A stretch of DNA of 64,000 nucleotides from Pseudomonas brassicacearum subsp. neoaurantiaca (GCF_013608025.1 NZ_VDLV01000001.1:1-64000), one strand, 5' to 3'. Positions 43,239-52,521 are shown, counted from the first letter of the stretch. The notes: a model not told the origin generated them from the sequence alone. Translations and numbers: made by a program.

Positions 43239-44408
43239 ATGAAAAAGCCAAACCCGCTCCTTGAAGACCTCAAGTCCATCCTGCCGGTTATTGCGGCCAA
43301 TGCCTTCCAGGCCGAGCGAGACCGCCAAGTCCCCGCCGAGAATATTGCCTTGCTCAAGGGCATCGGCCTGCATCGCGTGTTCCAGCCCAAAGCGTTCGGC
43401 GGCATGGAGTTGTCGCTGCCACAGTTTGCCGACTGCATCGCCTTGCTCGCCGGGGCCTGCGCCAGCACGGCCTGGGCCATGAGCCTGTTGTGCACCCACA
43501 GCCATCAATTGGCATTGTTCCCGGCCAAACTGCAGCAGGAAGTCTGGGGCATTGATCCGAATGCCACGGCGAGCAGCAGCATCGCGCCCTTTGGTCGTAC
43601 CGAGGAAGTCGAGGGCGGTGTGCTGTTCAGCGGCGAGATGGGCTGGAGTAGCGGATGTGACCACGCTGAATGGGCGATTGTCGGTTTCCGTCGGCCGAAT
43701 GCCGAGGGCACCCAGGATTACTGCTTTGCGGTACTGCCGCGCAGTGACTATCAGATCCGCGACGACTGGTTTGCCGCCGGCATGAAAGGCAGTGGCACCA
43801 AGACCCTGATCATCGACAAGGCCTGGGTGCCGGAGCACCGTATCCAAAAGGCCAAGGACATGATGGAGGGCAAGTCCGCAGGCTTCGGCCTGTATCCCGA
43901 CAGCAAGGTGTTCTATTCACCGTATCGTCCTTATTTTGCCAGCGGCTTCTCCACCGTGAGCCTGGGCGTCGCCGAGCGGATGCTTGAGGTGTTCCGCGAA
44001 AAGACCAAGACGCGGGTGCGTGCCTACACCGGTGCGGCGGTCGGTGCGGCAACGCCGGCATTGATGCGCTTGGCCGAGTCGACTCACCAGGTCGCCGCCG
44101 CGCGCGCCTTTCTGGAAAAGACCTGGGCTGAGCATGCCGAGCACAGTGAGCAGCAACGCTACCCAAGCCGCGAAACCCTGGCGTTCTGGCGTACCAATCA
44201 AGCGTACGCCACCAAGATGTGTATCCAGGCGGTGGATCGCCTGTTCGAAGTCGCGGGCGGCAATGCCTGGTTCGAACACAACGAAATGCAGCGCTTGTTC
44301 CGCGATTCGCACATGACCGGCGCCCATGCCTACACCGACTACGACGTCTGTGCGCAAATCCTCGGCCGTGAGCTGATGGGTCTTGAGCCTGATCCAAGCC
44401 TGGCCTGA
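43239..44408 (+). CDS. Flavin-dependent monooxygenase, oxygenase component (4-hydroxyphenylacetate 3-hydroxylase C2-like)
   Basis: A 389-residue acyl-CoA-dehydrogenase-fold group D monooxygenase. It shows AENIALLKGIGLHRVFQPKAFGG at the start, GGVLFSGEMGWSSGCDHAEWAIVG, KGSGTKTLIIDKAWVPEHR in the flavin region and a C-terminal EVAGGNAWFEHNEMQRLFRDSHM. This is the C2 oxygenase of two-component p-hydroxyphenylacetate hydroxylases (Acinetobacter type) rather than the HpaB type. The reductase lies next to it, 56 bases downstream. With the distant hpa operon it would give homoprotocatechuate from 4-hydroxyphenylacetate. Confidence 0.8.
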   Translation: MKKPNPLLEDLKSILPVIAANAFQAERDRQVPAENIALLKGIGLHRVFQPKAFGGMELSLPQFADCIALLAGACASTAWAMSLLCTHSHQLALFPAKLQQEVWGIDPNATASSSIAPFGRTEEVEGGVLFSGEMGWSSGCDHAEWAIVGFRRPNAEGTQDYCFAVLPRSDYQIRDDWFAAGMKGSGTKTLIIDKAWVPEHRIQKAKDMMEGKSAGFGLYPDSKVFYSPYRPYFASGFSTVSLGVAERMLEVFREKTKTRVRAYTGAAVGAATPALMRLAESTHQVAAARAFLEKTWAEHAEHSEQQRYPSRETLAFWRTNQAYATKMCIQAVDRLFEVAGGNAWFEHNEMQRLFRDSHMTGAHAYTDYDVCAQILGRELMGLEPDPSLA

Positions 44409-44464
44409 AGCGGTTCCTGATAACAACAATCAGGGCGGCGCTTCAAGCCGTCCGGGAGTCTTGC

Positions 44465-45421
44465 ATGTCCGATAACAATGCCTGCGTCGCGATTGAGTCG
44501 ACCTTCGACCCACGGGCCTTTCGTCGCGCCCTGGGCAACTTTGCCACGGGGGTGACCGTGGTCACCGCCGCCACGGCCTCCGGCCAAAAAGTGGGGGTCA
44601 CCGCCAACAGCTTCAATTCGGTGTCTCTCGACCCGCCGCTGGTGCTGTGGAGCATCGACAAACGCTCCAACAGCCATGCGGTGTTCGAGCAGGCCAGCCA
44701 CTTCGCGGTCAACGTGCTGGCGGCGGACCAGATTGACCTGTCGAACAATTTCGCCCGGCCCAAGGACGATCGCTTCGCGGAAATCGAGTATCAATCCGGG
44801 GAAGGCGGGGCGCCGGTGTTCGCCGACTGTGCGGCGCGGTTTCACTGCGAGAAATACCAGCAAGTGGACGGTGGCGATCACTGGATCATGATCGGCAAGG
44901 TGGTGGCTTTCGATGATTTCGGTCGAGCGCCGCTGCTCTATCATCAGGGCGCCTATTCCATGGTGCTGCCCCATACCCGCATGACCAAGCGTGACGACAG
45001 TCAACCGCCCAGCAGCCATTTCCAGGGGCGCTTGAGCCACAACCTGTATTACTTGATGACCCAGGCCGTGCGCGCCTACCAGTCCAGCTACCAGCCCCGC
45101 CAATTGTCCACCGGCCTGCGCACCAATGAGGCGCGGATGCTGATGGTGTTGGAGAACGACGCCAGGCTCAGCCCCAGCGACTTGTTGCGGGAAGTGGCCA
45201 TGCCGGTGCGGGAAATCGAGGAAGCCGTGGCCAACCTCAAGCGCAAGGGATGGGTGAACGACGATGCCGAGGGTGTGCGCTTGACCGCTGCTGGTATCGA
45301 GCAGACCGAAGCCCTTTGGGCGATCGCGGGCGAACAGCAGGAAAGGGTGTTCGCCGAGTTCAGTGAAGCCCAGATCGAAACGTTCAAGACGGTCCTGAAG
45401 CAATTGATCCGTCACTGCTGA
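44465..45421 (+). CDS. Flavin reductase fused to a MarR-like domain (4-hydroxyphenylacetate 3-hydroxylase C1-like)
   Basis: A 318-residue two-domain protein. Residues 1-170 are an HpaC-like NADH:flavin reductase (FDPRAFRRALGNFATGVTVV, VGVTANSFNSVSLDPPLVLW). After a linker, residues about 190-318 are a MarR/winged-helix domain (RLSHNLYYLMTQAVRAYQ, NEARMLMVLENDARLSPSDLL). This exact fusion and size is that of reductase C1 of the Acinetobacter 4-HPA hydroxylase, where the MarR domain senses substrate and controls reductase activity rather than DNA binding. It ends at a strong terminator. Confidence 0.88.
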   Translation: MSDNNACVAIESTFDPRAFRRALGNFATGVTVVTAATASGQKVGVTANSFNSVSLDPPLVLWSIDKRSNSHAVFEQASHFAVNVLAADQIDLSNNFARPKDDRFAEIEYQSGEGGAPVFADCAARFHCEKYQQVDGGDHWIMIGKVVAFDDFGRAPLLYHQGAYSMVLPHTRMTKRDDSQPPSSHFQGRLSHNLYYLMTQAVRAYQSSYQPRQLSTGLRTNEARMLMVLENDARLSPSDLLREVAMPVREIEEAVANLKRKGWVNDDAEGVRLTAAGIEQTEALWAIAGEQQERVFAEFSEAQIETFKTVLKQLIRHC

Positions 45422-45425
45422 TCGT

Positions 45426-45461
45426 AAAAAACCGAGGCCATTAAAGGCCTCGGTTTTTTTT
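45426..45461 (+). terminator. Intrinsic terminator after the flavin reductase gene
   Basis: A 12-bp stem AAAACCGAGGCC / GGCCTCGGTTTT around ATTAAA, followed by more T residues. Confidence 0.9.
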
Positions 45462-45533
45462 CGTCACGAAATTCATCAGGGCCGGAACGATCAGATCCAG
45501 ACAATGTTGTTCCAGCAAAAACATTAGAACGCT

Positions 45534-45560
45534 TCAGGAGCTGCGCGAGGCAGCTCCTGA
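45534..45560 (-). terminator. Intrinsic terminator of the porin gene
   Basis: A perfect 11-bp stem TCAGGAGCTGC / GCAGCTCCTGA around GCGAG, five bases after the porin stop; on the minus strand it is followed by AGCGTTCTAATGTTTTTG. Confidence 0.75.
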
Positions 45561-45565
45561 GCGGA

Positions 45566-46894
45566 TCAGAAGGGCACCGCCACGGTCAGTTGGCTGTAGA
45601 GGTTGGTGCCGTTGCCACCTACTTGGTTACCGCCGCTGTCCGAGTCCTTTTTCGGTTGGTAGATGCCTACCAGCGGGCTGATGATCAGGTGGCTGTTGAC
45701 CGCCCATTCGGCGTACAGGTCCAGTTCCCGAGCGTCCAGGTTCAGCGCATCGCGCGTGCGCAGGGTGTTGAAGTCGAAGTACAGCGCGCCGACCGTCAGG
45801 TTCTCCAAGGGCGTCGCCTTGAGTCCCACGTGGTGGATGCCGGTGTTGCTGTTGAACGGGCCGGCGTAGTTGGAGGCCACCTCGCCTTGGAACCAAGTGC
45901 CGTAGCCGGTGCTGAGTCCGGTGAACAGCGGGTCCCATTTTTGCGAGTAGCGGGTGTAGCGGTAGGTCAGCTTCGGCGCCCAGGCAACGTCGGCAAAGGT
46001 GTAGCCGGCTTCGCCGTACCAGGCTTTTTCCGGTCCGGCGTCCTTGTCCTGCCAGGCGTATTCGAAGGCGAAGCTGGCATTCTCGATACCCGCGCTGCCT
46101 TCGCCGCGCAGGCTATACGTATCCAGACCCTCACGTTGTTTCTGGAAGTCGCTGGCCCACTGGTCGGTGACACCGATGCCATGGATCCACGTCAACCCCA
46201 GGGTCCCGGCGGCGGCTGTGTAATCCAGGGTGCCCGCCGCCAGCTCGGTTTCTGCCTGGGCACGGTTGTCGGATTTGAGCCACAGCATCGAACCATGCAG
46301 GCCGTCCTGGCCACCGAGGCGCAGTACGGCGGTGCGGTCGAAGGCGTGCCGCGCGGCGAGGTAGTAGGCGCCTCCGCGATTCAATGCGCCGTCGGCCGGG
46401 CCCTTGCCCAGGTTCGGGCCGTCGTCGTTGATCAGGAAGCCGCGGCCAAGCTTGACCACTTGGCGGCCGACGGAAAAATCCACGCCGTCCTTGCCCAGGG
46501 TCGGAAACAGGTCGGCCGAGCGCCAGCCCAGGTAGGCGTCTTCGATTTTTGTGGTGCGTTCCGAACCGTCGGTGTTGCCGGCGGCATCGCCATCGCCCCA
46601 GGTGCCGGAGCTGACCCAATTGAGTGCGCCATAGCCCGTGCCGTACCCGGCCAGGCCCTGATCGCCACTTATCCCATACTTGATGAACCCTTCGCGCCAC
46701 GTTGAACCGCCGGGTGTGCCATCGTAGTTGTGGCGGCTGTTGAACATCCCGTAGACCGCCAGGAAATCGGCGTTGAGGTGGGCGTCCTCATCGGCATAAA
46801 GCTCATAGGCCCGGGCCGACGATTGGCCGAAAAGAAGCACGATGCCCAGGCCGACAGCCTTGGACAGCGAGTGGGTTTTCAATGTTTGCTCCAT
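45566..46894 (-). CDS. Outer-membrane porin (OprD-like/alginate-export fold)
   Basis: A 442-residue outer-membrane beta-barrel. A signal peptide (SKAVGLGIVLLFGQSSARA) precedes a long run of alternating strands with aromatic girdles (GWRSADLFPTL, VSVGRQVVKLGRGFLIND-like segment, FAFEYAWQDKDAG), ending TVAVPF with terminal Phe. It could admit aromatic acids or amines, given the genes around it. ATG 46894 is chosen because GGGGA lies seven bases upstream; two other in-frame ATGs lie just before it. It is divergent from the APC permease. Confidence 0.78.
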   Translation of the reverse strand: MEQTLKTHSLSKAVGLGIVLLFGQSSARAYELYADEDAHLNADFLAVYGMFNSRHNYDGTPGGSTWREGFIKYGISGDQGLAGYGTGYGALNWVSSGTWGDGDAAGNTDGSERTTKIEDAYLGWRSADLFPTLGKDGVDFSVGRQVVKLGRGFLINDDGPNLGKGPADGALNRGGAYYLAARHAFDRTAVLRLGGQDGLHGSMLWLKSDNRAQAETELAAGTLDYTAAAGTLGLTWIHGIGVTDQWASDFQKQREGLDTYSLRGEGSAGIENASFAFEYAWQDKDAGPEKAWYGEAGYTFADVAWAPKLTYRYTRYSQKWDPLFTGLSTGYGTWFQGEVASNYAGPFNSNTGIHHVGLKATPLENLTVGALYFDFNTLRTRDALNLDARELDLYAEWAVNSHLIISPLVGIYQPKKDSDSGGNQVGGNGTNLYSQLTVAVPF

Positions 46895-47185
46895 TGTCAT
46901 ATTCCCCAGCATGGATAGTTACGAGGGCGCATTAAGATGACCGGGAGCGGGGCAAGTCTTTCACCTGCGTGCCAAGTAATTGATCCTGCCAGCCAAGGCC
47001 TATGTATTGGCAGACAGCAACAAGAGCCACGGCAGACATGGGCAAGACGTCCAGCGTGTTCGAGGCGCACAGTGATTTTCGCTCGATGTCGTTTTGATCA
47101 GGGACTGGCTGGGGAGGGCGTCAACGCCAGCGCCTTGTACGGCTCGATGCATCCACTCAGAAATCCGCTTTCGAGGATCCGAACC

Positions 47186-48685
47186 ATGTCGATCAATGAC
47201 CGGCTCACGCAGCACTTGAAACGAGGCAGCGTCGGCTTTCCGACCGCGCTGGCCAGCACCATCGGCCTGATCATGGCCAGCCCGGTGATTCTCACCGCGA
47301 CCATGGGCTTCGGTATCGGCGGCAGCGCCTTCGCGGTCGCCATGCTGATCGCGGTGGTCATGATGCTGGCCCAAGCCACCACGTTCGCCGAGGCCGCTGC
47401 GATCTTGCCGACCACCGGCTCGGTCTATGACTACATCAATTGCGGCATGGGTCGTTTTTTTGCCATCACCGGCACGTTGTCGGCGTACCTGATCGTGCAT
47501 GTGTTTGCCGGTACCGCTGAAACCATCCTGTCCGGGGTCATGGCCCTGGTGAACTTCGAGCACCTCAATACCCTGGCGGAATCGGCTGGCGGCTCCTGGT
47601 TGCTTGGGGTCGGGTTCGTCGTGGTGTTCGGCGTCCTCAATGCGTTCGGTGTCAGCGCCTTCGGCAGGGCCGAAATCATCCTGACGTTCGGCATGTGGAC
47701 CACTTTGATGGTGTTCGCCGTGCTGGGTCTGATTGCGGCTCCAGCGGTGCAATTGGAAGGCTGGTTCGGCGTGTCGCTGGTGGGCACCGACCTGATCACC
47801 ATCCTGTCGCTGGTGGGCATGGCCATGTTCATGTTCGTCGGCTGCGAGTTCGTCACGCCGTTGGCGCCGGACCTGCGCAATTCGGCCAAGGTCATGCCCA
47901 AGGCGATGATCCTCGGTTTGTTGAGCGTGGCCACCTGCATGTTCATCTATGGCGCCGCGATGAAGCGCCAGGTCGAAAACGTGTTGCTCGACGCCACCTC
48001 CGGCGTGCACCTGCTCGACACCCCGATGGCGATTCCGCGGTTTGCCGAGCAGGTCATGGGAGAGATCGGCCCGCTCTGGCTGGGCATCGGCTTTCTGTTT
48101 GCCGGCGCCGCGACCATCAATACGCTGATGGCCGGTGTACCGCGGATTTTGTACGGTATGGCGGTGGATGGTGCGTTACCCAAGGTCTTCACCTATCTGC
48201 ACCCACGCTTCAAGACACCGTTGCTGTGCATCCTGGTGGCGATGGCGATTCCGTGCCTCTACGCGCTGTGGTTGGGCGGTAACACCGACAACATCATGCA
48301 CTTGGTGTTGGCGGCCGTGTGCGCCTGGAGTTTCTCCTACCTGTTGGTGACGCTGTCGGTGGTGATCCTGCGGATTCGTCGTCCTGATCTGCCTCGGGCC
48401 TATCGCTCGCCGTTCTTCCCGTTGCCGCAGATTCTGTCCAGCGTCGGCATCCTGCTGGGCATGTGGTTCATCACCCCACCGGGCATGAACCCTGCCGATA
48501 TCTATGTGCCGTTTGGCGTGATGCTCGGCATTACCGCCAGCTACGCGCTGTTCTGGACGTTGGTGGTGCAGAAGGTCAATCCATTCAAGCCAGCGTCGGT
48601 AGAAGACGTGTTGGCACAGGAGTTTTCCCATGAGCCGGGCAACCCTCACAACGGGCATTTCGAGCATGCTGCAAAAGCTGTCTGA
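47186..48685 (+). CDS. APC-family amino acid/amine permease
   Basis: A 499-residue permease with 12 hydrophobic helices. TALASTIGLIMASPVILTATMG replaces the usual helix 1 with a GxG-like break, and AATTFAEAAAILPTTGSVYDYI resembles the conserved consensus motif of the family. The C-terminal tail is hydrophilic (VEDVLAQEFSHEPG). The substrate is unknown; the aromatic-amine context suggests an amine or aromatic amino acid. The start at 47186 has GAGG upstream. Its last 56 bases overlap the next gene. Confidence 0.85.
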   Translation: MSINDRLTQHLKRGSVGFPTALASTIGLIMASPVILTATMGFGIGGSAFAVAMLIAVVMMLAQATTFAEAAAILPTTGSVYDYINCGMGRFFAITGTLSAYLIVHVFAGTAETILSGVMALVNFEHLNTLAESAGGSWLLGVGFVVVFGVLNAFGVSAFGRAEIILTFGMWTTLMVFAVLGLIAAPAVQLEGWFGVSLVGTDLITILSLVGMAMFMFVGCEFVTPLAPDLRNSAKVMPKAMILGLLSVATCMFIYGAAMKRQVENVLLDATSGVHLLDTPMAIPRFAEQVMGEIGPLWLGIGFLFAGAATINTLMAGVPRILYGMAVDGALPKVFTYLHPRFKTPLLCILVAMAIPCLYALWLGGNTDNIMHLVLAAVCAWSFSYLLVTLSVVILRIRRPDLPRAYRSPFFPLPQILSSVGILLGMWFITPPGMNPADIYVPFGVMLGITASYALFWTLVVQKVNPFKPASVEDVLAQEFSHEPGNPHNGHFEHAAKAV

Positions 48686-49250
48686 GCTGTTCAGTGCCAG
48701 GCGCGCACCGGCCGGTTACCGACCCGGGGTCACGCTTGAGTACCTGCGACGCAACCTTGGCCTGGCGAGCCTTGTGTCGACCGGGCCGGCCAGTGCGACG
48801 TTCAGATGGGATGCTGTCGACCTTCAGGTGGCCATTGTCGAGCGCACTGAAGCGCAATTATTGATGCACCTGGTCATGACGGAGTTCATGATCCAGTTGC
48901 CCGCTTCAACGCAGGGCAGCGCACGCTTCGACCTGCACCACCGCGGTTCGATCCGGCGCACCGGACTGGCGTGTCGACAACGCGCGGGTGAAACCGCCCT
49001 GGGGGCCAGGCTTGAAGCCGCGCTGGTGAATGACCCAGCATTGCATCAAGCGCTGATGGCGCTGGATTTCAAGCACCTGCGTATCGAGTTGGACGGCCAG
49101 CAATGGCGCGTTCGGTTGGAGCACATGGGCGGCAGCGAGGTGGTCAATCGCATGCCGGCGTTTCGGCGTTACATCGCCCTGAGCCCGGCCCAGCGGGAGG
49201 GCTTGTTCACGGTGCTGGCCGGCATGCAGCGGGTGCTGAGCGGGTTGTGA
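48630..49250 (+). CDS. DUF3156-type hypothetical protein
   Basis: A 206-residue soluble protein, starting inside the permease gene in another frame (56-base overlap), indicating translational coupling. It contains GVTLEYLRRNLGLASLV, LLMHLVMTEFMIQLP and GGSEVVNRMPAFRRYIALSP. The pattern fits a domain of unknown function found in Pseudomonas next to amine-catabolism genes. No catalytic residues are assignable. Confidence 0.7.
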   Translation: MSRATLTTGISSMLQKLSELFSARRAPAGYRPGVTLEYLRRNLGLASLVSTGPASATFRWDAVDLQVAIVERTEAQLLMHLVMTEFMIQLPASTQGSARFDLHHRGSIRRTGLACRQRAGETALGARLEAALVNDPALHQALMALDFKHLRIELDGQQWRVRLEHMGGSEVVNRMPAFRRYIALSPAQREGLFTVLAGMQRVLSGL

Positions 49251-49307
49251 TCAACTGGCATCATTACTGCTTCCACAGTCGGGATCACGTCCTTGTTGCG
49301 CCTATAT

Positions 49308-49328
49308 AGATAACATGTTAACTATTGG
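49308..49328. promoter_or_regulatory. TAACATGTTA palindrome before the FeaR-like gene
   Basis: A perfect 10-bp palindrome continuing into ACTATT, 36 bases before the ATG. It shares TGTTAACTA with a site before hpaR. Confidence 0.45.
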
Positions 49329-49361
49329 CCAACAAAAACAAGAAGCCACTGTGGAGTTGCC

Positions 49362-50324
49362 ATGAGCACCTATCAATCTGCGCACCATGGATTGGAAACC
49401 TGGACTCGGGATTTGCGAGCGGCCTGCGGCCATTTCGACACGGAACTGGCGTTTAACCGCTCACTGTTCATCGGTGAGGTGTCCAAGCTCGAGCAGGGTG
49501 GCCTGTCACTCGCCAACCTGCGCACCAATGCCGGGCTGATCAAGCGCGAACGACCCAATGCCGACCACGACATGGACCAGCACTGTTTCCTTGTCAGCCA
49601 ACGCAGTGGCTATTGTCAGATCACCCAGAACGGCCAAATGGTACAGCTCGCCCCCGGCGACATGCTGCTGATGGATTCCACGGGCTCGATCGAGATCAGC
49701 CCGTTCGGACTGATCGAACATGCGTCCCTGTCACTCTCACGCAACGAAGTGTGCAAGCAATTGGGCGGTGCCTCGAAAACCTTCGGCAAGATCTCTTCGA
49801 GCAAGGCCTGTGGTCGGATGCTCCACGTGTTGATGGACCAGCTGTGCAGGGAAGGGCTTGGCGGCCAGGATTCGGATCAGGAGGCGCAGGCCCTGCAAGC
49901 GGCGTTCATCTCCTTGCTCGGTTCAGCCTTTGAGATGCAAGACGCGCCCGCTGAAAGCGCCGCGTCCTTGCAGGGCAGCAACCTGCGCAGCTATGTACAG
50001 AAAGTCATCGACGAGTCGCTGACCCAGCCAGGATTGAGTCCCGTAGGCCTGGCCAGCCGCTTGAACATTTCCGTTCGGCATCTGTACCGTTTATTCGAAG
50101 AGCAGGACGACAGCGTTTGTCGCTACATCCAGCGTGCGCGGCTCAAGCGCAGCGCGGATGACCTGACCAACCCGTTCCTCAAGAGCGAGTCGATCACCTC
50201 GATCGCCTACAAGTGGGGTTTCACCGATTCGGCCCATTTCAGCCGCTCGTTCAAGAAGCAATTCGAGCTGTCGCCCAAGGACTTTCGTTCTACCCATCTG
50301 CAACAGGCGATGGGGGCGGCGTAG
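49362..50324 (+). CDS. feaR: FeaR-like AraC-family transcriptional activator
   Basis: A 320-residue AraC/XylS regulator. The N-terminal half is an AraC-binding-like domain (LAPGDMLLMDSTGSIEISPFG). The C-terminal 100 residues hold two helix-turn-helices (GLASRLNISVRHLYRLFEEQ and ITSIAYKWGFTDSAHFSRSFKKQ). The overall pattern matches FeaR, the activator of aryl-amine and arylaldehyde degradation. It would act on the aldehyde dehydrogenase, permease or SDR genes here. The start has GGAG upstream (ACTGTGGAGTTGCC). Confidence 0.8.
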   Translation: MSTYQSAHHGLETWTRDLRAACGHFDTELAFNRSLFIGEVSKLEQGGLSLANLRTNAGLIKRERPNADHDMDQHCFLVSQRSGYCQITQNGQMVQLAPGDMLLMDSTGSIEISPFGLIEHASLSLSRNEVCKQLGGASKTFGKISSSKACGRMLHVLMDQLCREGLGGQDSDQEAQALQAAFISLLGSAFEMQDAPAESAASLQGSNLRSYVQKVIDESLTQPGLSPVGLASRLNISVRHLYRLFEEQDDSVCRYIQRARLKRSADDLTNPFLKSESITSIAYKWGFTDSAHFSRSFKKQFELSPKDFRSTHLQQAMGAA

Positions 50325-50338
50325 GTATTCATTGGCCC

Positions 50339-50998
50339 ATGAAACCGCTCAGCCTCTCGGCCAGCAACATTTGCGCAGTCGCGGTCGAGCACTTTGCCGA
50401 TCACGGGTACGACGCCTCGTCGCTCAACGAAATCGCGGTCCGGGCGGGCATGCGCAAGGCGTCGTTGTATGCGCACTTCGACAGCAAGGACGCGTTGTTC
50501 CTGACGGTTTTCGGGATCGCCCTGGACCATGAGCATCGTTATATCGAGCGCTGCTTCAAGGATGAGGCCGGCCACACGGGTGTGCCGGGGCACCTGCATC
50601 TTGAGCGGCTGAGCGGACGCTATGAGACATCGGCACACCTGCGCTTTCTGCTGCGCACGGCGTACTTTCCGCCGACGGATATTCGCAGCGTCATTACCAC
50701 GGGATTCGAGGGTTACCTGGCGCGCATTCGCCATGACTTCCAGTGCGCGGCGCAAGCTCGGTATACAACAACACGCGCCGAGGCCCTTGAGGTGTATTGC
50801 GATGCCTACCTGGGCATTGTCGACAGCCTGCATGTGGAGTTGATCTATTCGACGCCGCAGGGCTACGTCAAACGGCTTGCAGCGTTGACGCGGGTGTTGG
50901 GTGACTCGCTGGCGATGCTTGAAGGGGATGCAACTGATACGCCTTGCGCCCACATAATTACTTCACCTCAGGCAACGTCGACCCGCCGTCCACAATGA
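50339..50998 (+). CDS. TetR-family regulator
   Basis: A 219-residue regulator with N-terminal TetR helix-turn-helix (AVEHFADHGYDASSLNEIAVRAGMRKASLYAHF). It starts 14 bases after feaR and ends inside the 3' end of the convergent SDR gene by about 40 bases. The ligand-binding part is not diagnostic. Candidate targets are the neighbouring minus-strand SDR/MoaF genes. Confidence 0.88.
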   Translation: MKPLSLSASNICAVAVEHFADHGYDASSLNEIAVRAGMRKASLYAHFDSKDALFLTVFGIALDHEHRYIERCFKDEAGHTGVPGHLHLERLSGRYETSAHLRFLLRTAYFPPTDIRSVITTGFEGYLARIRHDFQCAAQARYTTTRAEALEVYCDAYLGIVDSLHVELIYSTPQGYVKRLAALTRVLGDSLAMLEGDATDTPCAHIITSPQATSTRRPQ

Positions 50999-51728
50999 TG
51001 GTCTGCCCGGTGATGTAGGCCGCCAGGTCCGATGCCAGGAATAGCATGGCCCCTGCGATATCTTCCGGAGCTCCGAGTCGTCCCAGTGGCACACGTCGGG
51101 CGATATCGGCATTGACCTGATCATCGCCCAGATTGTCCATGGCCGGCGTGGCAATCATCCCCGGTTCCACACCGTTGACCCGAATCCGGTCGCCAGCCAG
51201 CTCCAACGCCGCACTGCGGATGAAGCCGTTGACTCCGGCCTTTGACGCGGCGTAGTGGCTGAGCCCTGGATAGGCGACCCGAGGCCCGGTGACCGAAGAC
51301 GTGACCAGCACACAGCCGCCACCTTGGCGCTGGAACATCGGCAGGGCCGCCTGGGTCAACCAGAACAGGGCCGAGAGATTGACCGCGAACGTGCGGTCGA
51401 GCAGGGCGGGGGTGATCTGCTCGAAGGCCGTCAACGGAAAATACCCGGCGTTGTGCACCAGGATATCCAGGCGCCCCCAATTTCGCTCGATGCCCTTGAC
51501 CCCGTCGAACACCGCAGCCGCATCGGCCAGATCGAGTTCGATGGCGTTCACCTGACACCCGCGCGCGCCCAATTCGTCGGCCAATGCCTGGGCTTGCGCC
51601 AGGCGCAGGTCAACAATCATCACGCGCGCGCCACGCCATGCGAACGCTTCGACGATGGCCCGCCCGATACCTTGCGCGCCGCCGGTGACCAGCACGGTTT
51701 TCCCAGTGAAATCGAAGTCATCGCGCAT
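50958..51728 (-). CDS. SDR-family oxidoreductase
   Basis: A 256-residue short-chain dehydrogenase. The cofactor motif VTGGAQGIGRA is near residue 14, NAGYFP near 92, and the active site shows the Ser (VTSSVTGPRV) with Tyr-Lys in HYAASKAGVNGFIR. C-terminal MLFLASDLAAYITGQTIIVDGG is classical. Its ATG overlaps the end of the second SDR gene; the two are coupled. A homologous pair sits next to MoaF genes in other bacteria. Confidence 0.92.
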   Translation of the reverse strand: MRDDFDFTGKTVLVTGGAQGIGRAIVEAFAWRGARVMIVDLRLAQAQALADELGARGCQVNAIELDLADAAAVFDGVKGIERNWGRLDILVHNAGYFPLTAFEQITPALLDRTFAVNLSALFWLTQAALPMFQRQGGGCVLVTSSVTGPRVAYPGLSHYAASKAGVNGFIRSAALELAGDRIRVNGVEPGMIATPAMDNLGDDQVNADIARRVPLGRLGAPEDIAGAMLFLASDLAAYITGQTIIVDGGSTLPEVK

Positions 51729-52521
51729 CGATGTTCTCCATGTGGGCGTAGGCCAGGGTTGGCACATCGACGATGCTCGAACCGCCGTCGGCTACCAGGC
51801 TCGCACCGGTGATAATCGAGGCGTCGGGGCTGGCCAGGAAGCGGCATACCTTGGCGATTTCTTCGGCGCTGGCGGGACGGCGCAACGGTACGTCGGCGCA
51901 CACACGGGCATAAGCTTGCTGCAGCGTATCGCCGTGGAAGCTCATCAAGGGTTGCATTTCCTCGTCGGCCATCGGCGTGGTGACCCAGCCCGGGCACACC
52001 GCATTTACCCGCACGCCACGCGGCCCGTAATCCCGCGCCAGAGAGCGGTTGAGACCGAGCAGTGCATGCTTGGCGGTGGTGTAGCCGCACACTTCAGGCC
52101 CGGCGGCCAGCGAGGCGATGGAGCCCAGCAGCACGATGCATCCAGCACTTTCGATCAGCAGTGGCAGGCAGGCACGAGCGCTGTAGAACGCGCTGTCCAG
52201 ATTGCTGCGCAACGCCGCTTCCCAGGTGGATGGGCTGGTTTGGCTGGCGCTGCCCACGCCATGCCCGCCGGCACAGGCGAACAGCACATCGAGTCGGCCA
52301 AAACGCGTGCGAATCTGGGCAACGAAGTTTTCCCAGGTCTGCGGGCAAGCCGCATCGCCGACCAGCACCAGGCCACCGGTTGTCTCGGCGACCTGCTCCA
52401 GTGGCTCGCGACGCCGGCCGATCAGCACCAGGTTGGCACCTTCCGCGGCGTACAGCCGGGCGCAGGCGGCACCGATGCCCGTGCCGGCACCGGTGATGAC
52501 CACGGTACGTGGATCAGGCAT
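51718..52521 (-). CDS. SDR-family oxidoreductase
   Basis: A 267-residue classical SDR. TGAGTGIGAACA is the Rossmann motif (about residues 10-20), followed by FACAGGHG (NNAG variant), the Ser in LLGSIASLAAG and Tyr-Lys in CGYTTAKHALLGL. The C-terminus has SIITGASLVADGGSS. It overlaps the MoaF-like gene by eight bases and the next SDR by 11 bases. Placing an SDR after MoaF matches the moaE-moaF idea known from Klebsiella monoamine regulons. Confidence 0.92.
   Translation of the reverse strand: MPDPRTVVITGAGTGIGAACARLYAAEGANLVLIGRRREPLEQVAETTGGLVLVGDAACPQTWENFVAQIRTRFGRLDVLFACAGGHGVGSASQTSPSTWEAALRSNLDSAFYSARACLPLLIESAGCIVLLGSIASLAAGPEVCGYTTAKHALLGLNRSLARDYGPRGVRVNAVCPGWVTTPMADEEMQPLMSFHGDTLQQAYARVCADVPLRRPASAEEIAKVCRFLASPDASIITGASLVADGGSSIVDVPTLAYAHMENIDAR

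Noticed and set aside
41517..43847. 776-codon reading of the aldehyde dehydrogenase
   Set aside because: The extra N-terminal 280 codons overlap the divergent hydroxylase gene and have no domain; the ATG at 43004 begins the normal ALDH.
47000..48010. 336-codon minus-strand frame rich in His, Asp, Gln
   Set aside because: Antisense of the APC permease; composition is the usual complement of hydrophobic codons.
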